Part shown: positions 1 through 8,327 of the stretch, piece by piece
Numbering within the stretch: position 1 is the stretch's first letter
How the letters are laid out: each line of letters opens with the position of its first letter
Assembly: GCA_963712165.1 (NCBI GenBank)
Contig: CAVQGY010000003.1
Location: forward strand, 434,001 to 498,000
Length of the DNA: 64,000 nt
Direction: 5' to 3'
Origin: B10-G9 sp963712165
GTDB taxonomy: Bacteria; Chloroflexota; Anaerolineae; Anaerolineales; UBA11858
Position numbers and translations under genes: made by a program
The notes under the pieces: generated by a model
Told to the model about the DNA's origin: nothing
Databases searched by the model: none
The model's input: the letters and a program-made list of their open reading frames with translations, nothing else

Positions 1-319
1 ACTCTGGTTGTATCGCTTTCTGTATGATAAGTACAGGAGGGTAATTTCTCTAGTGATTAACATCACAATAAGTCTTTGTAATCGAATTCTTTAAGAATTT
101 CCCCTCTTAAATGACCCATTAAGATATACAAAAACCATAATATGTAATAAAAAAAATACAGACCTAGTAGGGTAGATCGAGTTGAAAACAAGTTGTTTAT
201 AAAGAATATTTTAAAGGGTAAGATTTGCCTGTGATAATTCTATCTTAAATAAGCCAGATATTAGATAGCTGCGGTAGAATTGAGGACAACAAAGAGCACA
301 TTATCTTGGAGTCATTAAC
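1..319. other. Gene-free leader region upstream of tkt
   Basis: AT-rich, with no convincing gene. A frame open from base 2 to a TAA at 92-94 could be the tail of an upstream gene but is too short to call. The right end carries the tkt Shine-Dalgarno GGAG at 308-311. I could not find a well-spaced -35/-10 pair. Confidence 0.6.
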
Positions 320-2326
320 ATGTCTAATCCTCGTGCGATCGATGAACAAGCCATCAACACTATCAGGTTCTTAGCAGCTGATGCTATTCAAGAAGCGAAT
401 TCGGGACATCCCGGGTTACCAATGGGAACAGCGGCGATGGCTTATGAACTCTGGATGAATCATCTTAAGCATTCTCCGAAAAACCCAACCTGGCCGGATC
501 GGGACAGGTTCGTACTCTCCGGCGGCCACGGCTCAATGCTCCTCTATGCGCTGCTCCATCTCACAGGTTACGATTTGTCAATGGAGGAAATCAAGAACTT
601 CAGACAGTGGGGTAGTTTGACTCCCGGGCATCCAGAATATGGATTGACGCCAGGTGTAGAAACTACTACAGGCCCTTTAGGTCAGGGTTTCGCCAATGGA
701 GTTGGATTTGCGATTGCAGAAGCTCATCTGAGCGCGATTTATAACCGGCCGGATTTTCCTGTTATTGATCATTTCACCTACGGTATCGTCACGGATGGAG
801 ATCTGATGGAAGGTGTGACAGCCGAAGCTGCCTCTCTGGCAGGACACCTCCAGTTAGGCAAACTGATCTATCTCTATGATGATAATAGGATTTCGATTGA
901 TGGATCCACGGAGATCACTTTCACAGAAGATCGGGCAAAAAGGTTCGAGGCTTATAACTGGCAGGTCCTGCAGGTTGCAGATGGCAATGAGATCGCTGCT
1001 GTCGCCCGGGCGATCGAGGAAGCCAAAACGGATCAGAGACCATCCTTGATCATCTGCCGGACACATATCGGTTATGGGCTGCCAACCAAGCAGGATACAG
1101 CAGCTGCCCACGGATCTCCCCCGGGCGATGAGGAATTAGCCGCTGCTAAAAGGAACCTGAACTGGCCAGTAGAGCCCCGTTTTTATATCCCGGAAGAAGT
1201 AAAAGGCATCTTCAAGCAGGCGCTAGTAGCTGGCCAGGAGAGAGAAAGCAACTGGCAAATATTGCTGGAGGAATATAAAAAGGCCTATCCCGACCTGGCT
1301 GCAGAGTTAAAACGAAGATTGGCAGGCGACCTGCCCAAGAATTGGGATGTGCCCCAGTTCCCGACAGATGAGAAAGGAATGGCAACACGAGGGGCATCAG
1401 GAAAAGTTCTTAACAAGCTAGCTGAACAGATCCCTGAGCTGGTGGGGGGATCTGCGGATCTAGCCCCTTCAAATAATACCTGGCTGGAGGGAGAATTGGA
1501 TTTCCAGCCTGGTCAATATCAGGGAAGGAACTTCCATTTTGGTGTCCGCGAACATGGAATGGGCGCCATTGTGAACGGCATGGCCATTCACGGTGGGTTG
1601 ATCCCTTATGGGGCGACCTTTCTGGTTTTTTCAGATTATATGCGTCCTGCTTTGCGTATCTCAGCTTTATCCCATATTCCAAGTATATGGGTCTTCACCC
1701 ATGACAGCATTGGAGTAGGCGAGGATGGCCCAACCCATCAACCTGTGGAACACCTGGCTGCATTAAGGGCAATTCCTCAATTGACCGTGCTTCGCCCGGC
1801 AGATGCCAACGAGACCGCTCAAGCCTGGGCTTATGCGATCGCTCACCGGACTGGACCGACCGCACTTGCCCTTTCACGCCAGTCCCTGCCGGTAATCGAC
1901 CGAAACCGTTACCGGGGTGCCGAAGGGCTCCACAAAGGGGCGTATGTGCTGGGTGATCTGGGCGGAGACAAGCCGGAGTTGATTTTGATGGCCACTGGTT
2001 CTGAGGTAGATCTGATCATCAAGGCAGGGGAAAAATTGGCTGAGCAGGGTGTTGTTCTGCGGTTGGTTTCATTCCCCAGCTGGGAATTATTCCGCCAGCA
2101 AGGCGAGGATTATCGTAAAAGCGTCTTCCCGGAAGGGCTCACTAAACGTCTGGCTGTGGAAGCGGGTATTTCCCAGGGTTGGTTGGAATGGGTGGGACCT
2201 GAGGGTAAGATCCTTGCTGTAGATACTTATGGCGCATCCGCACCAGCCAGCACCATTTTTACTAATTATGGCCTGACTGTGGAAGATATTATCGAACAGG
2301 CTCAAGAACTCTTAAGGAGGAAATAA
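320..2326 (+). CDS. tkt: Transketolase
   Basis: Thiamine-diphosphate enzyme of the non-oxidative pentose phosphate pathway, moving two-carbon ketol units between sugar phosphates in the cytoplasm. The 668-residue length is normal for a full transketolase. The N-terminal part has SGHPGLPMG and GPLGQG, the ThDP motif starts at GDGDLMEG (about residue 158) and ends in DDN, and the pyrimidine domain has FGVREHGMGA. The ATG follows GGAG by 8 nt. The stop overlaps the Shine-Dalgarno of rpiB, whose ATG lies one base downstream, so tkt, rpiB and tal form one operon supplying pentose phosphates and erythrose 4-phosphate. Identity is secure. Confidence 0.97.
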   Translation: MSNPRAIDEQAINTIRFLAADAIQEANSGHPGLPMGTAAMAYELWMNHLKHSPKNPTWPDRDRFVLSGGHGSMLLYALLHLTGYDLSMEEIKNFRQWGSLTPGHPEYGLTPGVETTTGPLGQGFANGVGFAIAEAHLSAIYNRPDFPVIDHFTYGIVTDGDLMEGVTAEAASLAGHLQLGKLIYLYDDNRISIDGSTEITFTEDRAKRFEAYNWQVLQVADGNEIAAVARAIEEAKTDQRPSLIICRTHIGYGLPTKQDTAAAHGSPPGDEELAAAKRNLNWPVEPRFYIPEEVKGIFKQALVAGQERESNWQILLEEYKKAYPDLAAELKRRLAGDLPKNWDVPQFPTDEKGMATRGASGKVLNKLAEQIPELVGGSADLAPSNNTWLEGELDFQPGQYQGRNFHFGVREHGMGAIVNGMAIHGGLIPYGATFLVFSDYMRPALRISALSHIPSIWVFTHDSIGVGEDGPTHQPVEHLAALRAIPQLTVLRPADANETAQAWAYAIAHRTGPTALALSRQSLPVIDRNRYRGAEGLHKGAYVLGDLGGDKPELILMATGSEVDLIIKAGEKLAEQGVVLRLVSFPSWELFRQQGEDYRKSVFPEGLTKRLAVEAGISQGWLEWVGPEGKILAVDTYGASAPASTIFTNYGLTVEDIIEQAQELLRRK

Positions 2327-2327
2327 A

Positions 2328-2786
2328 ATGCGTATAGCCATAGGGGCAGATCACGGGGGGTTTGTCCTCAAAGAAAACCTCCTGGAGTACCTGAAAGCTA
2401 AGGGTGTGGAAATTCTTGATCTAGGGACGGATTCTCTCGAACCTGTGGATTATCCGGATATTGCTGTACGTGTTGGAAAATCTATCCAGGATGGAAACGC
2501 TGATCGGGGCATTTTGATCTGCGGATCCGGCGTGGGTGTAAACATCGCGGCAAATAAAATGAAGGGAATTTATGCAGGAATCTGCCATGACGCATATAGT
2601 GCCAGGCAGGGTGTCGAACATGATGGCATGAATGTGATTTGCCTGGGAGGTAGAGTGATCGGTGACGAGTTGGGGCGAGTATTGGTGGATCATTTTCTAG
2701 AAGCTGAGTTCCTAGGTAATTTTCCCAACGGAGAGAGATTTGCCAGAAGAGCCGGGAAAGTCAAAACAATCGAAAATCAAGGATGA
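2328..2786 (+). CDS. rpiB: Ribose 5-phosphate isomerase B
   Basis: Interconverts ribose 5-phosphate and ribulose 5-phosphate (RpiB/LacAB family). The N-terminus MRIAIGADHGGF and the CGSGVGVNIAANK loop (about residues 65-77) holding the catalytic Cys are typical, and 152 residues is the usual length. The ATG lies one base after the tkt stop, behind AAGGAGG inside the tkt end. The transaldolase ATG follows 4 nt after this stop, so the three genes are probably translationally coupled. The related allose 6-phosphate isomerase role is possible, but the neighbours favour the pentose phosphate pathway. Confidence 0.95.
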   Translation: MRIAIGADHGGFVLKENLLEYLKAKGVEILDLGTDSLEPVDYPDIAVRVGKSIQDGNADRGILICGSGVGVNIAANKMKGIYAGICHDAYSARQGVEHDGMNVICLGGRVIGDELGRVLVDHFLEAEFLGNFPNGERFARRAGKVKTIENQG

Positions 2787-2790
2787 TGGG

Positions 2791-3924
2791 ATGAAAGATA
2801 TTATCAAACAGATCAACCAGGCTGGACAATCTCTTTGGTATGACAATATCGAAAGGAAATTGCTCCGGGATGGTACCTTGGCGGGAATGGTCGAAAGGGG
2901 AGAGATCCGGGGAATCACCTCAAATCCGAGTATCTTCAACAAGGCTATCAGTCAATCTACTGAATATGATCAGGATATAAGAGCCTTATCTTCCCAGGGT
3001 TTGTCCCGAGTGCAGACCTATGAAAGACTGGCTATCCAAGATATCCAAGACGCAGCTGATCTGTTTAGCCCGCTATATGAGATGAGTTCTGGGGGTGATG
3101 GATATGTCAGCCTGGAGGTCGATCCATATCTGGCCAATCAAGCCGATGAGACAATTGCCGAGGCGATCAAACTCTGGAAACTGGTAGACCGCCCCAACCT
3201 GATGGTCAAAATCCCAGCAACCCTGGAATGTTTGCCAGCAATTTCTGAGGTTATCTCAGAAGGGATCAACGTCAACGTGACTCTGATATTTGGCCTGGAG
3301 CGCTATCAAAAAGTGATAGATGCTTATCTAAAAGGATTAGAGGATCGGATAGCCAAAGGTCATCCACTGGAAAGGATCGCCTCTGTAGCTTCTTTTTTCA
3401 TATCTCGGATTGATACCAATGTTGATCAAAGATTGGAACTTCTGCTGGAAAGCACATCACCCGCAGAAAGTGGGGAAATCCAGCGACTGCGTGGAAAAGC
3501 TGCCCTTGCCAGCGGAAGATTAGCCTATGAGCTCTTCCAAATGAACTTTTCTGAAGCCGCATCTAGATTTGGACAATTGGCTGTCCAGGGTGCCAGGCCC
3601 CAACGGGCCTTGTGGGCATCCACAAGTACGAAAAATCCAGTCTATCCCGATACCTATTATGTCGATGGGCTGGTAGGCCCAGGCACGGTAAACACTGTGC
3701 CTCCCAAAACTCTCCAGGCGTTTTTCGATCATGGAGAGGCAGACCTTACTCTTACTAAAGACCTGGAAGCCTCTCGGGAGATATTCAGGGAGCTAGCCCA
3801 TCGGGGGATCCATATGGACCAGGTTGCGGCAGAGTTGGAAAGGGAAGGTGTGCAGGCATTCGCGGATGCTTATACATCACTGCTGGACTCTCTTGAGAAG
3901 CGGATGGAAGATTTCCGGGAGTAA
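2791..3924 (+). CDS. tal: Transaldolase
   Basis: Transfers a dihydroxyacetone unit between sugar phosphates through a Schiff base and completes the non-oxidative pentose phosphate set with tkt and rpiB. Visible motifs are GITSNPSIFNKAI near the N-terminus, the lysine in LMVKIPAT, NVNVTLIF, and WASTSTKNP with the phosphate-site region. I place the start at ATG 2791 (MKDIIKQINQ, 377 residues), 4 nt after rpiB. An in-frame start at 2740 would overlap rpiB by 47 nt and add an unconserved highly charged stretch. Its length matches the long TalA-type transaldolases rather than the short TalC/MipB type. Confidence 0.95.
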   Translation: MKDIIKQINQAGQSLWYDNIERKLLRDGTLAGMVERGEIRGITSNPSIFNKAISQSTEYDQDIRALSSQGLSRVQTYERLAIQDIQDAADLFSPLYEMSSGGDGYVSLEVDPYLANQADETIAEAIKLWKLVDRPNLMVKIPATLECLPAISEVISEGINVNVTLIFGLERYQKVIDAYLKGLEDRIAKGHPLERIASVASFFISRIDTNVDQRLELLLESTSPAESGEIQRLRGKAALASGRLAYELFQMNFSEAASRFGQLAVQGARPQRALWASTSTKNPVYPDTYYVDGLVGPGTVNTVPPKTLQAFFDHGEADLTLTKDLEASREIFRELAHRGIHMDQVAAELEREGVQAFADAYTSLLDSLEKRMEDFRE

Positions 3925-3951
3925 TAATATCCAATTTAATCTAGAGTTGAT

Positions 3952-4623
3952 GTGCCTGGATGGATCGAGATTGATATGGAACTAGATCAAAGGACAAAAT
4001 CCTTATCAGAGAACAGCTATGCGTGGCGAATACTGGAGAAAATGATTTCGCCGGATCCTTTTCTGCGGGACAATGGTCTCGAGGATTTGTATTCGCTGGG
4101 TGATTTCCAGGACCATCCTTTGATCATCTATATACTGGTAACACGGATTTTGGATCCTGACCTCGAAATCCGGCTTCATGCTATTCAGATACTTGGAAAA
4201 ATACTGGGAGGCAACTCACCAGGCGAGGGACTCCCTGAGAATTCCTTCAGGACTTTAACAGAGTTCACCTCTCAGATGGATAAGGGGGGATTGATAAAAT
4301 TACTGGAAATTGCCTCTGCCTATATTGCTGCTGAAGAAGCCATCAAAACTATCCTGAAACTGTGCTCCTTTGCAGGAAAAGGTTTAGGTGGTATAGTGAA
4401 CGACCGGAGGCTTCCAGTTGAGATCCGTCAGCAGGCAATTCATTTCTCTGGTGAGGTTGGATTTTTAAACACAGATACAGCGATCCGTAATCTAATCCAA
4501 CGAATTGAGAAATATCGGGCTAAATCTGGATCGAATACAACACGGAAGAAATATCTTGATGAGGAGGCCCTTTATCCTTTTGCGGTGGCTGCTCTTGCTA
4601 AGCTGGGTGGATCTATTGATTGA
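3952..4623 (+). CDS. Uncharacterised helical-repeat (HEAT-like) protein
   Basis: No function recognised. The protein is about 215-223 residues, soluble, with no signal peptide or membrane segment. Repeating amphipathic helices such as DPDLEIRLHAIQILGKIL and RRLPVEIRQQAIHFSGEV resemble HEAT or armadillo repeats, which act as protein-binding scaffolds. The start is uncertain: GTG at 3952 or ATG at 3976 (MELDQRTK). It lies 27 nt downstream of tal and 12 nt upstream of the SH3 protein, so it may be the fourth gene of the pentose phosphate operon. Any link to those enzymes is inference from position. Confidence 0.7.
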   Translation: MPGWIEIDMELDQRTKSLSENSYAWRILEKMISPDPFLRDNGLEDLYSLGDFQDHPLIIYILVTRILDPDLEIRLHAIQILGKILGGNSPGEGLPENSFRTLTEFTSQMDKGGLIKLLEIASAYIAAEEAIKTILKLCSFAGKGLGGIVNDRRLPVEIRQQAIHFSGEVGFLNTDTAIRNLIQRIEKYRAKSGSNTTRKKYLDEEALYPFAVAALAKLGGSID

Positions 4624-4635
4624 ACAGGTAGATGT

Positions 4636-5259
4636 ATGACTAGAAAAGTCCTTTTATTATCCTCATTTATCACTCTGCTTTTGGCCCTGGTATTATTCCT
4701 GTCTAAAACTGGTTCTGCTTTGGCGTCTGGTTCTTTTCAACAGCCAACCGTGTCCATTCCAACGGTTACAGGTACAGCTACAGGCCCAATTGCGATTGTT
4801 TACTCGGATCCAGAGGATCAGATCAATGTGCGCTCTGGACCGGATGTGTTTTATCCGAAAGTGGGTGTGCTGATCAACCGCCAGGTAGTACCGGCACTAG
4901 CGAAGACTGAAGGCGACTTGTGGGTAAAAATTGTCTACCCGGGGGTCCCAGAAGGAGTCGCCTGGGTCTACGCCCCTTATGTCCGGGTGACCGGTGAGCT
5001 GCCCATTGTGCCGAAACCTCCCACACCAACACCAGCAATAACAGCCACTATTGACCCGACATTGGCATCTCAGTTCATATCTGAGATCCCGCCAACTCGG
5101 AAACCAACCTTCACACCTGCAGCTCCCTTGATCGTGCCCACCTTCTTGCCGGCAACGGCAATCAGTGGAGCAGCTGGTTTACCGAGCGGCTTCATTATCC
5201 TTGGATTATCCTCAGTAGGTCTGTTTGGGTTGCTGGTATCTTTCCTGCGGCGTTCCTAG
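4636..5259 (+). CDS. Membrane-anchored SH3-domain surface protein
   Basis: Probably an exported cell-wall-facing protein. Residues about 9-31 form a signal peptide or anchor. A bacterial SH3-like domain (about residues 50-115) contains INVRSGPDVFYPKVG and WVYAPYVRV. A Pro/Thr-rich linker follows, then a C-terminal hydrophobic segment (about 183-203, SGFIILGLSSVGLFGLLVSF) ending in RRS. SH3 domains of this type commonly bind peptidoglycan; the ligand here is unknown. It is the last gene of the run starting at tkt and is closed by a strong hairpin terminator shared with the convergent hesB-like gene. Confidence 0.75.
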   Translation: MTRKVLLLSSFITLLLALVLFLSKTGSALASGSFQQPTVSIPTVTGTATGPIAIVYSDPEDQINVRSGPDVFYPKVGVLINRQVVPALAKTEGDLWVKIVYPGVPEGVAWVYAPYVRVTGELPIVPKPPTPTPAITATIDPTLASQFISEIPPTRKPTFTPAAPLIVPTFLPATAISGAAGLPSGFIILGLSSVGLFGLLVSFLRRS

Positions 5260-5280
5260 GGAAAGTCACTATTAAAAGAA

Positions 5281-5313
5281 AAAAGACCAGGCTCATTACC
5301 TGGTCTTTTTTTT
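5281..5313. terminator. Bidirectional intrinsic terminator
   Basis: AAAAGACCAGG (5281-5291) pairs perfectly with CCTGGTCTTTT (5299-5309) around a 7-nt loop. It has a T-run on the plus side and the mirrored A-run for the minus strand. It separates the SH3 gene (+) from the hesB-like gene (-). Confidence 0.9.
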
Positions 5314-5325
5314 CCGGTGAGTTCA

Positions 5326-5679
5326 TTATCCGCACCCGGTTGAAGGATCACACCCGGCGCAACCTGATAATTCGTTATTCTTGGTAAGTGGTTCTATTTG
5401 GAATCCCTTTCGTCCGTTTTCTTCAACGAACTTGATATTTGCTTTTCCTAAATAGGCAAGGGTTTGGGCATCAACGATGACCTGTACGCCATGGCTGGAA
5501 TAAACTTGGTCACTATCACTGACCTTGTCATCCAGGGACAAGCCGTACTGTGGGCCCCCTCAACCAACCCCGGCGATAAATATTCGCAGGGATTGTGAGA
5601 CCATATTTTGTTCTTTGAGCAGGGTTTTAACTGCGATTGCTGCTTCAGGAGTCAGGTTGACTGCTTGGGTGTTTTCCAT
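5326..5679 (-). CDS. HesB/IscA-like iron-sulfur assembly protein, probable selenoprotein (Sec40)
   Basis: A-type Fe-S carrier fold of 117 codons. From ATG 5679 (MENTQAVNLTPEAAIAV) the frame runs through one TGA at 5562-5560, codon 40, then continues to TAA at 5326. The TGA sits in GVG-TGA-GGPQYGL, where IscA proteins have the first cluster-ligand Cys (GGCSG-type motif). The C-terminus keeps more cysteines (CAGCDPSTGCG). A 6-bp hairpin starts 17 nt after the TGA. HesB-like selenoproteins with Sec here are an established family. Reading it as Sec is far likelier than a point nonsense mutation, because both sides are well conserved. A truncated start at 5541 would lose half the domain. A TTGACA-N16-TAAAAT promoter precedes it. 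Confidence 0.82.
5524..5562 (-). promoter_or_regulatory. Candidate bacterial SECIS element with its UGA
   Basis: Downstream of the TGA (5562-5560), CTTGTC (5542-5537) and GACAAG (5529-5524) form a perfect 6-bp stem. The loop is CCUGGAU. The apical loop begins 23 nt after the UGA, within the range expected of bacterial SECIS elements, and has two G residues. SelB binding is inferred, not shown. Confidence 0.65.
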
Positions 5680-5718
5680 GGGTTTCCTGTGATCTGAGTG
5701 AACGTATAAATTTCCTGC

Positions 5719-5746
5719 ATTTTAGCAGGATTTGAGGAAGTGTCAA
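5719..5746 (-). promoter_or_regulatory. Promoter of the hesB-like gene
   Basis: On the minus strand TTGACA (5746-5741), a 16-bp spacer and TAAAAT (5724-5719) form a good sigma-70-type promoter, giving a leader of about 33 nt. Confidence 0.65.
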
Positions 5747-5870
5747 CGCCAAACGGAGGGATTGATATATTTCTTAGACAAAAAAGAGATGAAACTCACC
5801 TATTTGAATAGCATCCGGGAGTTAATAAGCTATTAGAAATCCGAGACCGACTGTTTAGTGATAGCGTGGG

Positions 5871-5879
5871 TGTTATAAT
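5871..5879 (+). promoter_or_regulatory. Extended -10 promoter of the PIG-L gene
   Basis: TGTTATAAT matches the extended -10 form TGnTATAAT. The -35 region is weak. It lies 43 nt before the TTG start. Confidence 0.55.
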
Positions 5880-5921
5880 CCTGCCAGAAAATGTACAAAC
5901 CAAGATACCGGAGATAATCAT

Positions 5922-6782
5922 TTGGAAAAACGTATTCTATCAGTTCTGGCCCATCCTGATGACGAGTCATTTGGTATGGGGGGAACACTGGCAAAGTATG
6001 CTAGTGAAGGGGCGAAGGTACACTTGATATGTGCAACCCGGGGTGAAGCCGGGGAAGTCGATCCAGAATGCTTGGATGGTTATGATTCGATCGCAGACCT
6101 TCGAGTAGCGGAATTGAACTGTGCTGTTAAGGTATTGGGTATTGATAAAGTACACTTGCTGCCTTATAGAGATTCTGGAATGACTGGCAGCCAAAACAAC
6201 CAAAATCCCCAGGCGCTGATCAATGCTCCTTTAGAGAAGGTTGCCGGAGAAATAGCAGCCTACATCAGGATGTTCAAACCCCAAGTAGTATTAACATTCG
6301 ATCCTGCGGGAGGATACCGCCATCCGGACCATATCTTCATCCACCGGGCAACGACAATGGCGTTCAGCCTTGCTGGGGAGCCGGATTTAATTAGCGATTT
6401 GCCCCCCTATCAACCTGCCAGGCTATTCTACAATACTATCTCGCGCCATTTTATCCGCTTTAATGTCCGTTTATTGAAATTTCTTGGCAGGGATCCCAGT
6501 AAATATGGCAAGAACGAGGATATTGACTTGACTTTACTTGCTGCCGATGATTTTCCAGCTCATGTCCGGATCGATTATGGGCCGTATGCTCAAAAGAAAA
6601 TGATTGCCTCTGAATGCCATGCCAGCCAAGGAGGCCGGGGATTAACACGACGGCCGATGCGCCTGCTCGCCTGGCTGTTAGGAGGTAGATCCAGGGATCA
6701 ATTTATGCAAGCTTTCCCACCTCCAGCAGAGAATAAATCGAGGGTAAAAAGAGATTTGTTCGCTGGAGTAGCTGACACATGA
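5922..6782 (+). CDS. PIG-L/LmbE family deacetylase
   Basis: Zinc-dependent de-N-acetylase of the PIG-L family (286 residues), which acts on N-acetylglucosaminyl compounds such as thiol precursors or lipid-linked sugars. The metal motif AHPDDESFGMGG is at residues 10-21, and the third ligand is the His of YRHPDH near residue 130. The start is TTG at 5922, supported by GGAG 6 nt upstream and by the family N-terminus beginning at this codon. It stands alone between its own promoter and terminator. The substrate cannot be told from sequence; mycothiol- or bacillithiol-type deacetylases are in this family. Confidence 0.88.
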   Translation: MEKRILSVLAHPDDESFGMGGTLAKYASEGAKVHLICATRGEAGEVDPECLDGYDSIADLRVAELNCAVKVLGIDKVHLLPYRDSGMTGSQNNQNPQALINAPLEKVAGEIAAYIRMFKPQVVLTFDPAGGYRHPDHIFIHRATTMAFSLAGEPDLISDLPPYQPARLFYNTISRHFIRFNVRLLKFLGRDPSKYGKNEDIDLTLLAADDFPAHVRIDYGPYAQKKMIASECHASQGGRGLTRRPMRLLAWLLGGRSRDQFMQAFPPPAENKSRVKRDLFAGVADT

Positions 6783-6803
6783 CTGAGTATGTACGAAGTA
6801 TAG

Positions 6804-6837
6804 AAAAACCCTCCTATTTTTATCAAGGAGGGTTTTT
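6804..6837 (+). terminator. Intrinsic terminator after the PIG-L gene
   Basis: AAAAACCCTCCT (6804-6815) pairs with AGGAGGGTTTTT (6826-6837) across a 10-nt loop. The symmetrical A and T runs allow it to act for the convergent lipoprotein gene too. Confidence 0.88.
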
Positions 6838-6889
6838 GCTTGGTTGAACAAAACTATCGATAGAAGCAGTGTGTGTGGGTAGGTCTGGG

Positions 6890-7540
6890 TTAAGGTGTAG
6901 GTGTGGGAGCAGGGACCACAATCTCAACCCAAAAGGAACCGCTGGTGCTGTTCTCTATCCCGAAAATGACATCTGATGGGTCGCGAAGCTGCCAATTACC
7001 CCGGTATGTCCCCGGAGTACTTGGAGCAGTGAGGTTCACCGAGACCTGGACGGTACCCCCCGTGTTGACGATGCCACTCGTGATCTGGACCGAACTTGGG
7101 GCCCCCAATGAATCTCCACCAAAGAAGATGATGTCATAACCACTTGTCCAGGGACAGGAACCAATGTTCTTCAAACTCCAGGTTTTGACAAATGTTTCTC
7201 CGGGATCAAACTTAGTACCGTCAGGAACTGTGATATCTGCAATGAATCTTGCCAGGTTGCAGGGAATTGGGGTTTTTGTGGGAGTGGCAGTATTGGGGAT
7301 TATAGTATTGGTTGGCAGAGGTGTCCCTGCTGGTTCGGAATGGGGGGTGTCTGTACTCTGGGGTGGAAGTTGAATTGTAGGTTGGGAGGTGTTTTCCGCT
7401 CTGGAAGCAACAGTTTCTGCAACAGAGGTGTTGATCAAAGCAGTCTGTTCAGCTGAAGAAGATGTTGGCCTGGGCATGTTGCAGGCAGCCAGTAAGAGGA
7501 TCAGAAAGCTGGGCACTAGGGCGAAAACTATCTTTTTCAT
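6890..7540 (-). CDS. Lipoprotein with an NBR1-type Ig-like domain
   Basis: Exported lipoprotein of 216 residues. The start is ATG 7540 (MKKIVFALVP); a longer frame adds 30 residues ahead of the signal peptide. The lipobox LLLAAC puts the lipidated Cys at residue 20. A Ser/Thr/Pro-rich linker (about 25-90) leads to an Ig-like domain of the kind first named from NBR1, with FDPGETFVKTWSLKNIGSCPW and GTYRGNWQLRDP. The protein ends in a PAPTPTP tail. These domains are common on Anaerolineae surface proteins; their ligand is unknown. Confidence 0.82.
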   Translation of the reverse strand: MKKIVFALVPSFLILLLAACNMPRPTSSSAEQTALINTSVAETVASRAENTSQPTIQLPPQSTDTPHSEPAGTPLPTNTIIPNTATPTKTPIPCNLARFIADITVPDGTKFDPGETFVKTWSLKNIGSCPWTSGYDIIFFGGDSLGAPSSVQITSGIVNTGGTVQVSVNLTAPSTPGTYRGNWQLRDPSDVIFGIENSTSGSFWVEIVVPAPTPTP

Positions 7541-7660
7541 GATGGTCCTCACGATTGGATCATTTATTTGAATTGGGAAATGTTCTAGGTGAATATTATC
7601 CTTTTTTGTTGAGGATTGCAACTTGATCATCTGGCTCTAGAAGGATGGTAGCCCCATACC

Positions 7661-8305
7661 TCATGCACTCCTTTCCTTGACAAGATAAATGCCTGGAATA
7701 CTGATCAGGGTTGTGATGCCTTTAATGATCATATTGCTGAAGAAGATCGAGATCACTACCGGCGGGGCCATAATTCCCCAGAAGGCTAGAAAACTGAACA
7801 GGAAACTGTCGACCGGAATGCTGAGTGCGTTGCTGAATAAGACCCGGGCCCAATGGTAGCGATGAGTGATTTTTTCCACCCAGATCCTGTATGCTTCTGT
7901 ATCGATCAATTCGGCGATCACTTCGGCCACGATTGAAGCCAGAACTATCCTCCAAACCGGGGAGAGTAAAGTACCAAACGCTGTCTGAGGACCTACAGCC
8001 AGATCTGGTGGAAGTAGAGTGACAAATTTAAAGAATAGGGCCATGAATAGGTTTACGGCGGCCGCAGCTACAATCAGCATCCGGGCGATTTTTATGCCAG
8101 CCACTTTATGAACCATATCACGCAACGTGAATGTGAGGGGGTATATAAAAGTACCCGCGTCGATGGAAAATCCTGCCAGGTAGACGATCTGTAAACTGGC
8201 GATATCCGAAAGCATTTGGGCAGCTACATAGAATACAGCAACCAGGATGGCTGATGGCAGAAGCTCATTCGGACTGGAACCTTTGGATAGAGATTGGTCT
8301 TCCAT
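7661..8305 (-). CDS. VUT family (YhhQ-like) queuosine-precursor transporter
   Basis: Integral membrane protein of 214 residues in the ECF-like VUT/YhhQ family, whose characterised members import 7-cyano- or 7-aminomethyl-7-deazaguanine for queuosine synthesis. Typical features are the GTFIYPLTFTLRDMVHKVAG segment and the acidic VAEVIAELIDTEAY stretch between helices. I chose ATG 8305 (MEDQSLSKGS), with GGAAGGAAA just upstream; an earlier frame start overlaps hutH. The gene begins 22 nt after hutH, so the two may be cotranscribed without an obvious functional link. Confidence 0.8.
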   Translation of the reverse strand: MEDQSLSKGSSPNELLPSAILVAVFYVAAQMLSDIASLQIVYLAGFSIDAGTFIYPLTFTLRDMVHKVAGIKIARMLIVAAAAVNLFMALFFKFVTLLPPDLAVGPQTAFGTLLSPVWRIVLASIVAEVIAELIDTEAYRIWVEKITHRYHWARVLFSNALSIPVDSFLFSFLAFWGIMAPPVVISIFFSNMIIKGITTLISIPGIYLVKERSA

Positions 8306-8327
8306 GGCTATTTTTCCTTCCAGGTCT

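Noticed and set aside
2..94. A frame open from the left edge to TAA, 30 codons, possibly the tail of an upstream gene
   Set aside because: Too short and without any recognised motif; the composition is AT-rich and low-complexity, so it cannot be separated from chance.
5326..5541. A 71-residue gene starting at TTG 5541 after the TGA
   Set aside because: It lacks half of the Fe-S carrier fold and has no Shine-Dalgarno; the upstream frame is conserved and promoter-linked, so Sec readthrough is preferred.
6903..7571. Open frames on the plus strand opposite the Ig-like lipoprotein gene
   Set aside because: They mirror the real gene in the antisense frame, lack Shine-Dalgarno sites and contain no known domain.
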